From the NCBI GenBank assembly GCA_040285825.1, contig JAUPSS010000006.1, positions 558,001 through 622,000 on the forward strand: DNA of 64,000 nucleotides, given 5' to 3'. This document shows, piece by piece, positions 12,491-22,683 of the stretch. Each line of letters begins with the position of its first letter. The first letter of the stretch is position 1. This stretch comes from Eukaryota sp. TZLM1-RC. Lineage: Eukaryota > Metamonada: BaSk clade. The notes beneath the pieces are model-generated. The model saw nothing but the letters and a program-made list of their open reading frames with translations, had not been told where the DNA came from and ran no database searches. A program made the translations under genes and the position numbers.

Positions 12491-13051
12491 TCAATAGTCA
12501 ATTAATATTATATAAACTTTTTGATTATTTAATTCTAATGATGTGTTTATAATGGTACTATATTTAATTGGAGTTAACATTTCAACATATTTATTTGAGA
12601 ATAGATATGAGGAATTATTATAATTTAATGTGTGACTAATTCGTGAATTATATGCAATTACCATTAAGTATTCATTTCTATAATTTTTCAAATCTATGAC
12701 TTTGCCCGAAATTCTTTTTTCTATTATTTTATAGTTTTGAATATTTGAAAAAAGTCTACTTGCATTAAATTTAAACCTAGAAGATGGATCAACATCACGA
12801 CCATTAAATGTAAAGATATAATTTAAGTCAGAATTTAATACTAAATCTGTTCTGTTATTACCTTTGCTTAATCTAGCGAATTTAATAGGATATGCTAAAT
12901 TTGATTCTAACAATATTTTTATAGTTAAGTTACCCCTTGATTTGGAATTGATCTCAATTATATTAATATCATTGTTTGTTGAATATGATATTCCATCTGA
13001 ATTCTCATTGAATGTAAAGGGAAATAGTCTACCAAATAGTCGAGTGATCAT
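12491..13051 (-). CDS. ORF186, unrecognised protein (only intact copy)
   Basis: I do not recognise this protein. It is 186 residues, starts 'MITRLFGRLFPF', is rich in Asn, Ile, Ser and Tyr, has no obvious membrane segment, signal peptide or cysteine motif, and ends 'VYIILIDY'. Its start lies only about 21 bp downstream of the ligase stop codon on the same strand, a spacing typical of compact viral or plasmid genomes rather than of this host. The other array copies carry the same sequence but are split by one-base length changes in a T run ('attctttttttctatt') and an A run after 'ttgaaa'. Whether it has a role together with the ligase is unknown. Confidence 0.5.
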   Translation of the reverse strand: MITRLFGRLFPFTFNENSDGISYSTNNDINIIEINSKSRGNLTIKILLESNLAYPIKFARLSKGNNRTDLVLNSDLNYIFTFNGRDVDPSSRFKFNASRLFSNIQNYKIIEKRISGKVIDLKNYRNEYLMVIAYNSRISHTLNYNNSSYLFSNKYVEMLTPIKYSTIINTSLELNNQKVYIILIDY

Positions 13052-13072
13052 TTTAAAAAAATAATTAAGTTA

Positions 13073-14179
13073 TTATAGTTCATCAGGATATTTTTTTATA
13101 ACCGCATTTCTTGATACTAAATATCCATCCTCAACAATTGGTCGTAAATGTTCAACTAATATAGTTATTCCAATAATTAATGAGGGATCATTAAAATACT
13201 CAAACATTCTTTCATCATTCAATTTACTAACTTTTTGATCATATCCCTCATATTCAATAATTAGTGAAGTTACCCTACTAACTTCACCATATTTTTTGAA
13301 GTTAGTACTTCACCATCAACATCTTTAACCACAAAGTATCCTTGATATCTTTTCTTAAGTTTAAGGTTGTATCTAGATTTTGAAGCCTTATATGTAGCAT
13401 CTTTTCTAATGATTAATCCTTCATAACCTTTAGAATCATACTCTGTCAATATATCCATAATATTTGACTCAACTGTAAAGTATTCAACTAATTCAATTTT
13501 AGTTGATTGAATTGGATTTGATTTAATTAATTCATTCAATTGATTTAGTCTACTTTTAAATAATAGAGCTGAAGTTTTTCTAACATAATCATTATATGGA
13601 ATGTAATCAAACATAAAATATTGTATTTATTGAAAATCTTCAATAGGTACATTCTTTAATTTAACTAGTCTAGATACTTTATGAATTATCTCAAAATTAG
13701 TTTCAGGATCAATCCAAGTTAATTCTCCATAAATTACGAAATTATTTCTAATGTTCTTAAACATATTATCAAATGCATCATGAATTTCAGGTAGTTGCAA
13801 AATATTTCCACCAAGAGTAGTGAATGTTGGTTGTTGATCTATCCAAACCATTAGTAATAAATTTCCATCATATTTTCTGCTTGCCATATCAACTCCATAT
13901 TCAAAATGATCTTTTTTTTGGATCAAAATCAACACCTAGTTGTACACCATGATACTTTTCAATAGTAAAAATCATCCGGAAATACTTTCTTCAATTTCTT
14001 CAAACCGACACTAACATCTAATTGACGACTAATAATATCAAAACAACATAGGTTTACTAAGTTTTTGATCAAGTGCAAATTTATTAATTGATCCATATGC
14101 AATATTCCCACTTATTGTTCTATTGTGGAGTGCCACTAAGAATTCATAAAATGATTTACAAAATTTTGGAATGAGTACT
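13073..14179 (-). pseudogene. ATP-dependent DNA ligase, broken copy 5
   Basis: Same ligase, with intact 'SRKYDGNLL', 'IYGELTW', 'YEGLIIRK' and 'LKLKKRY' motifs. Besides the shared A8 run, TAA and 26-bp insertion, it has private extra A/T bases near 13965 and 14040 in the N-terminal block, and several private substitutions (for example KNIRNN for KKIRYN and RKDATY for RKNATY). The ORF186 copy just downstream on the minus strand is the only uninterrupted one in the array. Confidence 0.78.
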
Positions 14180-14640
14180 GTCTGAAATAACAGTTTTTGC
14201 TGATTGTTTCAAACCTTTTTCATTGTCTTCGTTCAAGATTTCATCATCAGAAATGTTAATGAAATTTTCAATTTGATCATCGGTTGTCGGAAAATTGTTA
14301 CGATTAGTTTGAAGAAATAGATTTTTGACTTGACGTAACCTCCAACGAAAAACAGACTTACCACGTTTCATCTCTTTTTGAAGGATGAAATATTCCACTT
14401 TTATATTCCATTTTTTTAATTCAGAAGTAAATCTTCGCATTTCTATTGAGAAGGGAATTGCAGTTGCGAGGCTAATTTCTATTGGAATCTGAATCGGAGG
14501 TCTAACAGTCTCAAAAGCTCTACAATTAGTGCAAAACAAAAGTTTTCGACCATTTCTTGAATCTGTAACAACTTTTCTGCAGAATGGACAACAAAGATTA
14601 TTATTTTCAGAAGGGGAAGGAAAGTGAGCACTGGGAGAAT
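14156..14640 (-). CDS. Zinc-ribbon segment following the gag knuckle (unit 5 copy)
   Basis: A second minus-strand frame begins near 14640 and runs to a stop at 14156. It contains 'CPFCRKVV' and 'FCTNCRAF', a C-x2-C...C-x2-C zinc-ribbon pattern, then a basic stretch ('ILQKEMKRGKSVFRWRLRQ') and an acidic tail ('DDEILNEDNEKG'). It overlaps the end of the knuckle ORF in a different frame, so gag and this segment may be one protein split by a frameshift, or may be expressed by frameshifting. Homologous blocks occur in every unit: 1-360, 2752-3230, 5583-6060, 8440-8920, 11275-11770 (broken), 17014-17500 (broken near 17270). The stop codon lies a few bases from where the ligase frame opens. Confidence 0.5.
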
Positions 14641-15147
14641 TTGAAGATCAGCGGAATTACTATTTTCGGCACAATTCAAATAGACATCGACTGGAACAGA
14701 ACATTGGAAAATTTTTTGAGCAGAATTTAATTCCATTTCTGTTTTTTGTTTTTCAGGGCGTGTTCTCGAATCATGACCACTGATACCGCAAATCGAACAT
14801 TTTTTAGAACGTTTCAAACACTGATCTGGAAACGATTTATTGGCAAAATGATTTTCACAAGAAGATGCATTAGTTTCAATTTTTTGTTTTGCAGACCTGG
14901 CATTGTTTGCAAAACGCACAACTGAACGTAAAGAACGAACAGGAAGCTTTTTGTAGTTAAATTCGATTTTGGGACCTTTAAATTTTTGAAATATTTCCAG
15001 CATGAGGTAAGGAGTGTCAAGAATGACTAGGTTGCAAAGATGGCGAAATTGAAGAAGGAAGAAGTGAAGAAGGAGAAGAATATTTGTTGACATTATCATT
15101 AACACTTCGTTCAGTGTATATTGCTTACCAATTGGTGTCGCCATCAC
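14479..15147 (-). CDS. Gag-like zinc-knuckle ORF, longest array copy (222 codons)
   Basis: The middle of the protein contains 'KCSICGISGHDSRTRPE', a CCHC-like knuckle (C-x2-C-x4-H) whose fourth position is Pro-flanked Arg rather than a clear Cys. A diverged paralogue at 28166-28678 has 'KCLICGISGHNLRTYPE' followed by the same 'ELxSAQxIxQCSxPVD' block and lies upstream of an integrase, so this is most likely a retroelement nucleocapsid segment. The last 40 or so codons ('LLKIIIFVVHS...') are probably out of frame: another frame over the same DNA encodes a zinc ribbon. The first 60 codons overlap a conserved plus-strand reading frame and may also not be real. Identical full-length form at 8763-9431. 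Confidence 0.5.
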   Translation of the reverse strand: MMATPIGKQYTLNEVLMIMSTNILLLLHFFLLQFRHLCNLVILDTPYLMLEIFQKFKGPKIEFNYKKLPVRSLRSVVRFANNARSAKQKIETNASSCENHFANKSFPDQCLKRSKKCSICGISGHDSRTRPEKQKTEMELNSAQKIFQCSVPVDVYLNCAENSNSADLQILPVLTFLPLLKIIIFVVHSAEKLLQIQEMVENFCFALIVELLRLLDLRFRFQ

Positions 15148-15334
15148 TGTCAGGACACATTGTCAGGACCATGAAAGTCTTACCAATAGACTAGCAAGTA
15201 AACAAGACAGAAATTTAGGGTGATGAAAGAGGGAGAAAAAAAGTGAAAGAGACATAATTGAAGAAGAGTATAGAGAAGAAAAAGAATGTAAAGACGCAAT
15301 AAATGCAGTGATAGATTGTTTCAATCGAACTGAT

Positions 15335-15910
15335 TCAACAACTTGGCCAATAGTCAATTAATATTATATAAACTTTATGATTATTTAATTCTAATGATGT
15401 GTTTATAATGGTACTATATTTAATTGGAATTAACATTTCAACATATTTATTTGAGAATAGATATGAGGAATTATTATAATTTAATGTGTGACTAATTCGT
15501 GAATTATATGCAATTACCATTAAGTATTCATTTCTATAATTTTTCAAATCTATGACTTTGCTCGAAATTCTTTTTTTCTATTATTTTATAGTTTTGAATA
15601 TTTGAAAAAAAGTCTACTTGCATTAAATTTAAACCTAGAAGATGGATCAACATCACGACCATTAAATGTAAAAGATATAATTTAAGTCAAAATTTAATAC
15701 TAAATCTGTTCTGTTATTACCTTTGCTTAATCTGGCGAATTTAATAGGATATGCTAAATTTGATTCTAACAATATTTTTATAGTTAAGTTACCCCTTGAT
15801 TTGGAATTGATCTCAATTATATTAATATCATTGTTTGTTGAATATGATATTCCATCTGAATTCTCATTGAATGTAAAGGGAAATAGTCTACCAAATAGTC
15901 GAGTGATCAT
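15335..15910 (-). pseudogene. ORF186 copy, frameshifted (units 5/6)
   Basis: N-terminal part open at 15662-15910 and C-terminal part at 15335-15547. An extra A near 15670 and extra bases near 15605 break the frame. Confidence 0.58.
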
Positions 15911-15931
15911 TTTAAAAAAATAATTAAGTTA

Positions 15932-17047
15932 TTATAGTTCATCAGGATATTTTTTTATAACCGCATTTCTTGATACTAAATATCCATCCTCAACAATTGG
16001 TCGTAAATGTTCAACTAATATAGTTATTCCAATAATTAATGAGGGATCATTAAAATACTCAAACATTCTTTCATCATTCAATTTACTAACTTTTTGATCA
16101 TATCTCTCATATTCAATAATTAGTGAAGTTACCCTACTAACTTCACCATATTTTTTGAAGTTAGTACTTCACCATCAACGTCTTTAACCACAAAGTATCC
16201 TTGATATCTTTTCTTAAGTTTAAGGTTGTATCTAGATTTTGAAGCCTTATATGTAGCATTCTTTCTAATGATTAATCCTTCATAACCTTTAGAATCTTAC
16301 TCTGTCAATATATCCATAATATTTGACTCAACTGTAAAGTATTCAACTAATTCAATTTTAGTTGATTGAATTGGATTTGATTTAATTAATTCATTCAATT
16401 GATTTAGTCTACTTTTAAATAATAGAGCTGAAGTTTTTCTAACATAATCATTATATGGAATGTAATCAAACATAAAATATTGTATTTATTGAAAATCTTC
16501 AATAGTTACATTCTTTAATTTAACTAGTCTAGATACTTTTATGAATTATCTCAAGATTAGTTTCAGGATCAATCCAAGTTAATTCTCCATAAATTACGAA
16601 ATTATATCTAATCTTCTTAAACATATTATCAAATGCATCATGAATTTCAGGTAGTTGCAAAATATTTCCACCAAGAGTAGTGAATGTTGGTTGTTGATCT
16701 ATCCAAACCATTAGTAATAAATTTCCATCATATTTTCTGCTTGCCATATCAACTCCATATTCAAAATGATCTTTTTTTTGGATCAAAATCAACACCTAGT
16801 TGTACACCATGATACTTTTCAATAGTAAAATCATCCGGAAATACTTTCTTCAATTTCTTCAAACCGACACTAACATCTAATTGACGACTAATAATATCAA
16901 ACAACATAGGTTTACTAAGTTTTTGATCAAGTGCAAATTTATTAATTGATCCATATGCAATATTCCCACTTATTGTTCTATTGTGGAGTGCCACTAAGAA
17001 TTCATAAAATGATTTACAAAATTTTGGAATGAGTACTGTCTGAAATA
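15932..17047 (-). pseudogene. ATP-dependent DNA ligase, broken copy 6
   Basis: Same ligase with the KYDG form of motif I. It shares with copy 2 the TAA in place of Tyr before motif IV (near 16298) and the variant 'caacgtc', yet it keeps the 26-bp insertion near 16150. It has a private frameshift near 16540, where an extra T cuts the adenylation block short after 'IIHK'. The mixture of copy-2-like and other variants points to recombination between units. Confidence 0.77.
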
Positions 17048-17335
17048 ACAGTTTTTGCTGATTGTTTCAAACCTTTTTCATTGTCTTCGTTCAAGATTTC
17101 ATCATCAGAAATGTTAATGAAATTTTCAATTTGATCATCGGTTGTCGGAAAATTGTTACGATTAGTTTGAAGAAATAGATTTTTGACTTGACGTAACCTC
17201 CAACGAAAAACAGACTTACCACGTTTCATCTCTTTTTGAAGGATGAAATATTCCACTTTTATATTCCATTTTTTAATTCAGAAGTAAATCTTCGCATTTC
17301 TATTGAAAAGGGAATTGCACTTGCGAGGCTAATTT

Positions 17336-17878
17336 CTATTGGAATCTGAATCGGAGGTCTAACAGTCTCAAAAGCTCTACAATTAGTGCAAAACAAAAGT
17401 TTTCGACCATTTCTTGAATCTGTAACAACTTTTCTGCAGAATGGACAACAAAGATTATTATTTTCAGAAGGGGAAGGAAAGTGAGCACTGGGAGAATTTG
17501 AAGATCAGCGGAATTACTATTTTCGGCACAATTCAAATAGACATCGACTGGAACAGAACATTGGAGAATTTTTTGAGCAGAATTTAATTCAATTTCTGTT
17601 TTTTGTATTTCAGGGCGTGTTCTCGAATCATGACCACTGATACCGCAAATCGAACATTTTTTAGAACGTTTCAAACACTGATCTGGAAACGATTTATTGG
17701 CAAAATGATTTTCACAAGAAGATGCATTAGTTTCCATTTTTTGTTTTGCAGACCTGGCATTGTTTGCAAAACGCACAACTGAACGTAAAAAACGAACAGG
17801 AGGCTTTTTGTAGTTAAATTCGATTTTGGGACCTTTAAATTTTTTGAAATATTTCCAGCATGAGGTAAGGAGTGTCAA
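17336..17878 (-). pseudogene. Gag-like zinc-knuckle copy, unit 6
   Basis: 180-codon frame of the 'PPVRFLRSVVRF' variant with intact knuckle. Confidence 0.55.
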
Positions 17879-18192
17879 GAATGACTAGGTTGCAAAGATG
17901 GCGAAATTGAAGAAGGAAGAAGTGAAGAAGGAGAAGAATATTTGTTGACATTATCATTAACACTTCGTTCAGTGTATATTGCCTACCAATTGGTGTCGCC
18001 ATAACTGTCAGGACACATTGTCAGGACCATGAAAGTCTTACCAATAGACTAGCAAGTAAACAAGACAGAAATTTAGGGTGATGAAAGAGGGAGAAAAAAA
18101 GTGAAAGAGACATAATTGAAGAAGAGTATAGAGATGAAAAAGAATGTAAAGACGCAATAAATGCAGTGATAGATTGTTTCAATCGAACTGAT

Positions 18193-18513
18193 TCAACAAC
18201 TTGGCCAATAGTCAATTAATATTATATAAACTTTATGATTATTTAATTCTAATGATGTGTTTATAATGGTACTATATTTAATTGGAATTAACATTTCAAC
18301 ATATTTATTTGAGAATAGATATGAGGAATTATTATAATTTAATGTGTGACTAATTCGTGAATTATATGCAATTACCATTAAGTATTCATTTCTATAATTT
18401 TTCAAATCTATGACTTTGCTCGAAATTCTTTTTCTATTATTTTATAGTTTTGAATATTTGAAAAAAAGTCTACTTGCATTAAATTTAAACCTAGAAGATG
18501 GATCAACATCACG
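18193..18513 (-). pseudogene. ORF186 copy truncated by the array boundary
   Basis: Only the C-terminal half is present. At 18514 the sequence changes to non-array DNA just inside the segment encoding 'DVDPSSRF', so this is the physical right end of the array. Confidence 0.65.
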
Positions 18514-18559
18514 TAAACATTATACTTAGGGTTGAATATGATTATTAATATATGTTTAA

Positions 18560-18671
18560 TAGATTTATATGATCCAAGGATTTGTTCTTTTTACCTCATG
18601 ATTATTAGTTGATTTTAATTCATTGATACAAATAAGTAACATTTCAAGTTCGGGATCCTTTGTCATTTGTT
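18560..18671 (-). CDS. Short ORF downstream of the RNA polymerase fragment
   Basis: An ATG at 18671 opens a frame of about 35 codons beginning 'MTKDPELEMLLICINELK' and ending 'NPWII'. It starts about 40 bp after the stop of the RNA polymerase fragment on the same strand. It is probably the truncated start of another compact-genome gene, cut near the array boundary. No family recognised. Confidence 0.3.
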
Positions 18672-18711
18672 ATAACTTTAAATCATTTTTTTCTTAAAAA
18701 ATCATATTAAA

Positions 18712-19679
18712 TTAATCTAAACCTAAAATAGAATCAAGATTATAAGTATCATCAACAAACTTGTATTTGGAAATTCCAGTTCCAACTAAAGGTTTTGTTC
18801 CTAATAAAATTGAACTATTAGGATCTTTTGATTCATACTTAACATCCTCTAAATAGGCTCTATCAATTGCATTCTTTTGTTCCTCGAATGATAGATTATT
18901 AATAGGAGGTTTGTTTTTCCTGTATGTGGATCTAGAAAGAAGATCAAGTTCTCCATGTCTAGTACAGAAATCAACAATCATTCTATAAATGTAGGATTGT
19001 ACATTAGTCATCTCCTCATTCAATTGATTTGTTGATAATAATTCATTTGTAATAATTTCTTTTACATATTGAATTCCATACATGTTTTGTAATAATCTAA
19101 GATCATCAAAATAAACTGTTGATTGATCAACCATTGAATCATCAACTAATTCACGTAATGCATTATGGAACTCAACAGTAGTTTCTCTCTTAACATTAAA
19201 TAAGACTTTCACTTTAGCAACTCCTAAACGATCATATTTTTCAATAAAACCATTAAAGAATAGATTGCTACCACTTAATTTAACCTTTCTTAAGTAGTTG
19301 ATTGTCTCATAAATAACAGTATCAAGATTGTCATATGGTGGATTGTCAGAAGGAGAAAGTTCTTTCCAGACTATTCTGGCGATACCTTTCTCGAAAGCAT
19401 CGGTGAAGACTAGTATTGAGGAATTATCGTCAGGGAGCTCTAGGGGTACACTATTAGTTATCATTTTCTTAATGTTTTGGAAGCATTCGATCTGTTGCTG
19501 GCTCAAGGAGATTTTGCGAGGTGTTCCCTTTATCAGTTCAGTCAGCGGAGCAAGTTCAGTACTAACGGTGGGTAACCAATCTCGGACAAAGTTGGTAGCA
19601 CCTACGAAGGAACGGACTTCTAAGACAGTAGTTGATACCTGAATCTTGTTAAGTTTCTCAATTCTGGAAGGACAAATTC
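18712..19679 (-). pseudogene. In-frame chimera: Ty3/gypsy RT-RNase H segment fused to the C-terminus of an RNA polymerase largest subunit
   Basis: The frame is open from about 19679 to the TAA at 18712. The first part reads 'SRIEKLNKIQ', 'VRSFVGATNFVRDWLPT', 'LAPLTELIKG' and 'LVFTDAFEKGIA', which is the RT thumb/connection and the beginning of the RNase H domain of a Ty3/gypsy polyprotein. After 'IVWKELSPSDNPP' (about 19350) it changes to a sequence resembling the end of multisubunit RNA polymerase largest subunits: 'YGIQYVKEIITNELL', 'YRMIVDFCTRHGELDLLSR', 'NNLSFEEQKNAIDRAYLED' and 'SILLGTKPLVGTGISKYKF'. In that family this region is the trigger-loop-distal jaw/clamp C-terminus and ends in a G-x-G-T-G-like block. 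The polymerase part is far from typical Pol I, II or III, suggesting a viral or plasmid source. A frameshift in an A7 run at about 19690 cuts off the rest of the RT. Confidence 0.6.
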
Positions 19680-19689
19680 TTCGAGTACC

Positions 19690-20640
19690 TTTTTTTCAAC
19701 TAAAAACAGGGACGGTTAGATCATTGATTCCTTTGTGACCGGAATAATCTGCGGTTAATAAACCTCAACATAGCCTCAACATAGCGGGAGATGGATTCTC
19801 GACTGATATGTTCTAAATACAGGGCTACTAAAGCTACGCTGGCGGAGGCAAAGATGGGAGTGGATTCTCTCGGGTCCACAGTAATTACTGTTGGCTTCAG
19901 TGCACTAGTGTTCATAAACAATAAAACATGAAGTTTATGAACCGGAATAAGAAGATCAAATATTCGATCCAAAATTTATTCAACCAAAACAAGACAAAAC
20001 TATTGATCCTCATTCTCATCCTCTGGGTAATCTTGCTCTTTACGATAATGAGAATCATCCTGGAGCCAACGGAGACGGTCTTTGAGCTTACCAGGGTTGC
20101 GATCAGCACGAAAAGCACGCCGCATGTGTCCAGTTTCTAGAATTCGTTTCGCGGCAAGGATTTGGATCTGTGTTTTTCCACAGAATCCACAGGTTTTTAC
20201 TTTCTTGAGGTGGGGTCCAGTGAACTCTCTTAGTAGACACGGGTACACTGGTTTCATCGCTCACCAGCTGAATAGCAGTCTTTTGAGTTTTAGTTGGTTC
20301 AACACTGCTACCAGTTCTTCTTGCTCTAACATCCACCATATCAGCAACAATGGTAAGTACTGCTGGGACACCAAAATGACTGATTAAACTACCTAGAGTT
20401 TTTCTCAGTAGTGTGTCCCTAGGAGGTGGTGGTGAATGGACCAGAACTTCTTCAGAACTAGAGTCAGGGGATTCAGATTGGATCTGTGGTTAGCACAATA
20501 GGAATACATACAGAATTATCATCAGTACTCGACCCGTGGGCGTTATGTGGAGTTTGTACAGTGGGTGGATTAGATTCTTGTACAACACTCTCTGTCTCTG
20601 ATTGAGCACTATCTGTCTTCTATGGTTAATCCATTATATA
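19690..20640 (-). pseudogene. Ty3-like gag/pol remnant with a CCHC-like finger
   Basis: Upstream of the RT fragment on the same strand are short broken frames. One (20000-20257) contains 'KTCGFCGKTQIQILAAKR' followed by His ('ETGHMRRAF') and a charged tail, fitting a gag zinc-finger region. Another (19721-19972) is a featureless Ser/Val-rich segment. The order gag-like then RT-like on one strand fits a decayed LTR retroelement with large internal losses. No LTRs were identified. Confidence 0.35.
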
Positions 20641-22384
20641 AACATACTTGAATATTGTCACTCATGATACTAGAATTATACACCTTGTTTTGTATTTGTT
20701 GTTATTCAATTACTACTTGTCTTGCATTTTTAAATAAATATTGTTGATCAATTTAATTTATAAATTCTATTCAGTTGTTTGAACAACATATGTGGACTAC
20801 CATGATTCTCAAGACGTTTTGAGTTTATATTGATGCATGTTTTAGTTTGGTTTGGTTGCAAATATCGATGCTGAAGTTGGGAAGAACTTTCTAGCAGATG
20901 ATTTTCATTTTCGCTTCACCTCTTCAACTCCTTTCTCCTTTGGTATTGATCCTTCTGGGATTTTACTTGCTTATCCCTTCCTCTTGTCTACACAGACTGC
21001 TAGACGCTCCGTTCTTCTGCCGTCAACATCATTTCGATATTGCTTTTGGTCTTGATCTCTCTTCTGGATTCTGTTTTTGTTGTCATTGCTAACAATTATC
21101 TCTTTCTCTCTTGATGCTCGTTTCCTTTCGGGTCAATGCTCATCATGTTGTCTCCCTGTCCCGTCTGTTGATCGCTCTTTGTTTCATTCAACATCATTGA
21201 ACCTCAAAACTTGCTTTACAACTTAATTCTTCATTACTGAGACTTGAAAATCGGACTCTTGTTTTTTTTGGAATAGGTGGGACTCGAACCTGGGACCTTG
21301 GTGTTTTTCATTTATTCATCCTCATAATTCAACCATCAGCCGACATGTCGGAATTTTTTTTTCTATACCGTGCTTGTAAAAACTTTGGGCCCGAATACTT
21401 CTGGAATTTTGCCATTTTGTCCCAAATTTTTTTTCTTCAAGGTTTAATTGGCCAAAGTTTTGGATTTCACCAATGTTAAATTTTAGGTCCAATTCTAAAT
21501 TTTTTTAGGTTGATTCTAATTCTAAAGTTATCAATGAATTTGCTATTGATGAACCTCTTCATTTGATCTTGGATTTGTTTATTATCACTTACCATTACTG
21601 ACTATGATATTGTAGGGGGCTTGCAACACCATCCATCATGACCCACTTTGTCTGCTCAACCCTTAACTTGACCCTTCAATTGTTTTTGTTCTTTCGAATA
21701 TTTTTTCGGCTTAATAGGTTTACGTTCTTTTTTTTTCGTTCAGCCTAGTCTGAATTTGTGTTGACTTTTTTAAAACAATTGATTTTTGAATTATAGAATC
21801 TCTACTTTGTTTGTTTACTACTAGTTTATCGGAACTGACCATGAATGTTGTCACATTTTGCCTTAACCGAGGTTAGGTTGTTGTTGGTTGTCAATTTCAA
21901 TCTACTGTTACTGAATCTACTTTTGATTTAGAAACTGTTCATGTTCGTAGTTCAACTGCTATTAATGGTTACTTTGAATTTTAGTTTTAGTTTCTATGAT
22001 GTTTACTTATTTTTCTGTTTCTCACTCTGGAGTTTTTTAATCTCTTTTTATTAGTGTTAATTTCCTGTGGTTTTTGGTGTGCTCTACTACCTCTTAGACT
22101 GGAAAGACTTTGTTAATTTTTTTCTTCTTCTTATTCAAATGTATTTTGCTTTTATTGAATAATAATTGTCATTTCATTTGTTGTTGTATTTGATTATTAT
22201 CAATTACCATTACTGATTTTAATATTGTTTACCATGAATCTTTTTTGCTTCATCTATGTTGCCATTTAATTAATTTTAAATTGTTCAGTTACGTTTGTTG
22301 AATTTCTCTGTTCAATTTTATTTTCTGATTTACAAGATCACCTATGCAACATTTATTTTTTGGATTTCATTGTTACTCATTTTA
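20641..22384. other. Non-coding stretch with one tRNA-like relic
   Basis: No supported coding region. The sequence is T-rich with many short stops in all frames. The only structure seen is the tRNA-like block at 21270-21350. Confidence 0.5.
21270..21352 (-). repeat. tRNA-like relic (Pol III B-box), possible SINE head
   Basis: On the minus strand the sequence 'GGTTCGAGTCCC' matches a B box/T-loop, followed by 'ACCTATTCC' and an A-run, and preceded about 45 nt earlier by 'GGCTGATGGTTGA', a plausible A box. The T stem does not pair well, so this is a tRNA pseudogene or tRNA-derived SINE, not a working tRNA. A similar B-box context ('AACACCAAGGT...GGTTCGAGTCC') occurs at 37160-37200. Confidence 0.4.
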
Positions 22385-22625
22385 TTTTTAAATTGATTCG
22401 TGTTTATCAGATTCTCTACCAAATATTGAGAGTAATTCTCTTTATTTTGAGTCTCTAATCATAAATACATAAACGACTAAGTAATCATCAATCATTCAGT
22501 TTTTAACTGTTTGAGGCTGATTACGGTCAAGAAAGATCTGATTACGTGTGTCTGTATAGTCTACATGTTTTAGGATCTTTGTAGGTTTAATACTTACAAC
22601 CATTTTATTAATGAATTATTTAGAA
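22385..22625 (+). repeat. Interspersed repeat R1, copy a
   Basis: About 240 bp that match 36135-36380 in reverse complement. Shared blocks include 'gattacgtgtgtctgtatag' and 'tctaccaaatattgagagta'-like sequence. No coding potential. It could be a small non-autonomous transposon or an LTR fragment. Confidence 0.7.
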
Positions 22626-22683
22626 GGTATTATTTGAAGGTATTTTTGCATTTATTTCCCTAGGCTTCAGAGCAGTTCCATAT

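Larger units (their letters stand above)
1..18513. repeat. Tandem array of about 2.86-kb units carrying ligase, ORF186 and gag-like segments
   Basis: The same sequence recurs head to tail. Taking the end of the block 'gatcaacatcacg' as the phase marker, units end at 1396, 4254, 7085, 9939, 12799, 15657 and 18513, giving lengths of 2858, 2831, 2854, 2860, 2858 and 2856 bp plus a 1396-bp partial unit at the left edge. Units differ by scattered substitutions and by homopolymer lengths. The gag segment comes in two variants: one in the units around 0.2, 3.1, 5.9 and 17.3 kb, and another around 8.8, 11.9 and 14.5 kb. The right boundary is abrupt: at 18514 the sequence switches to unrelated DNA in the middle of the ORF186 segment. 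The left boundary lies outside the window, so the copy number is unknown. Confidence 0.97.

Noticed and set aside
1-18513. CRISPR-like or bacterial repeat array
   Set aside because: Units are 2.86 kb, contiguous and gene-bearing, with no short spaced repeats; the context is eukaryotic.
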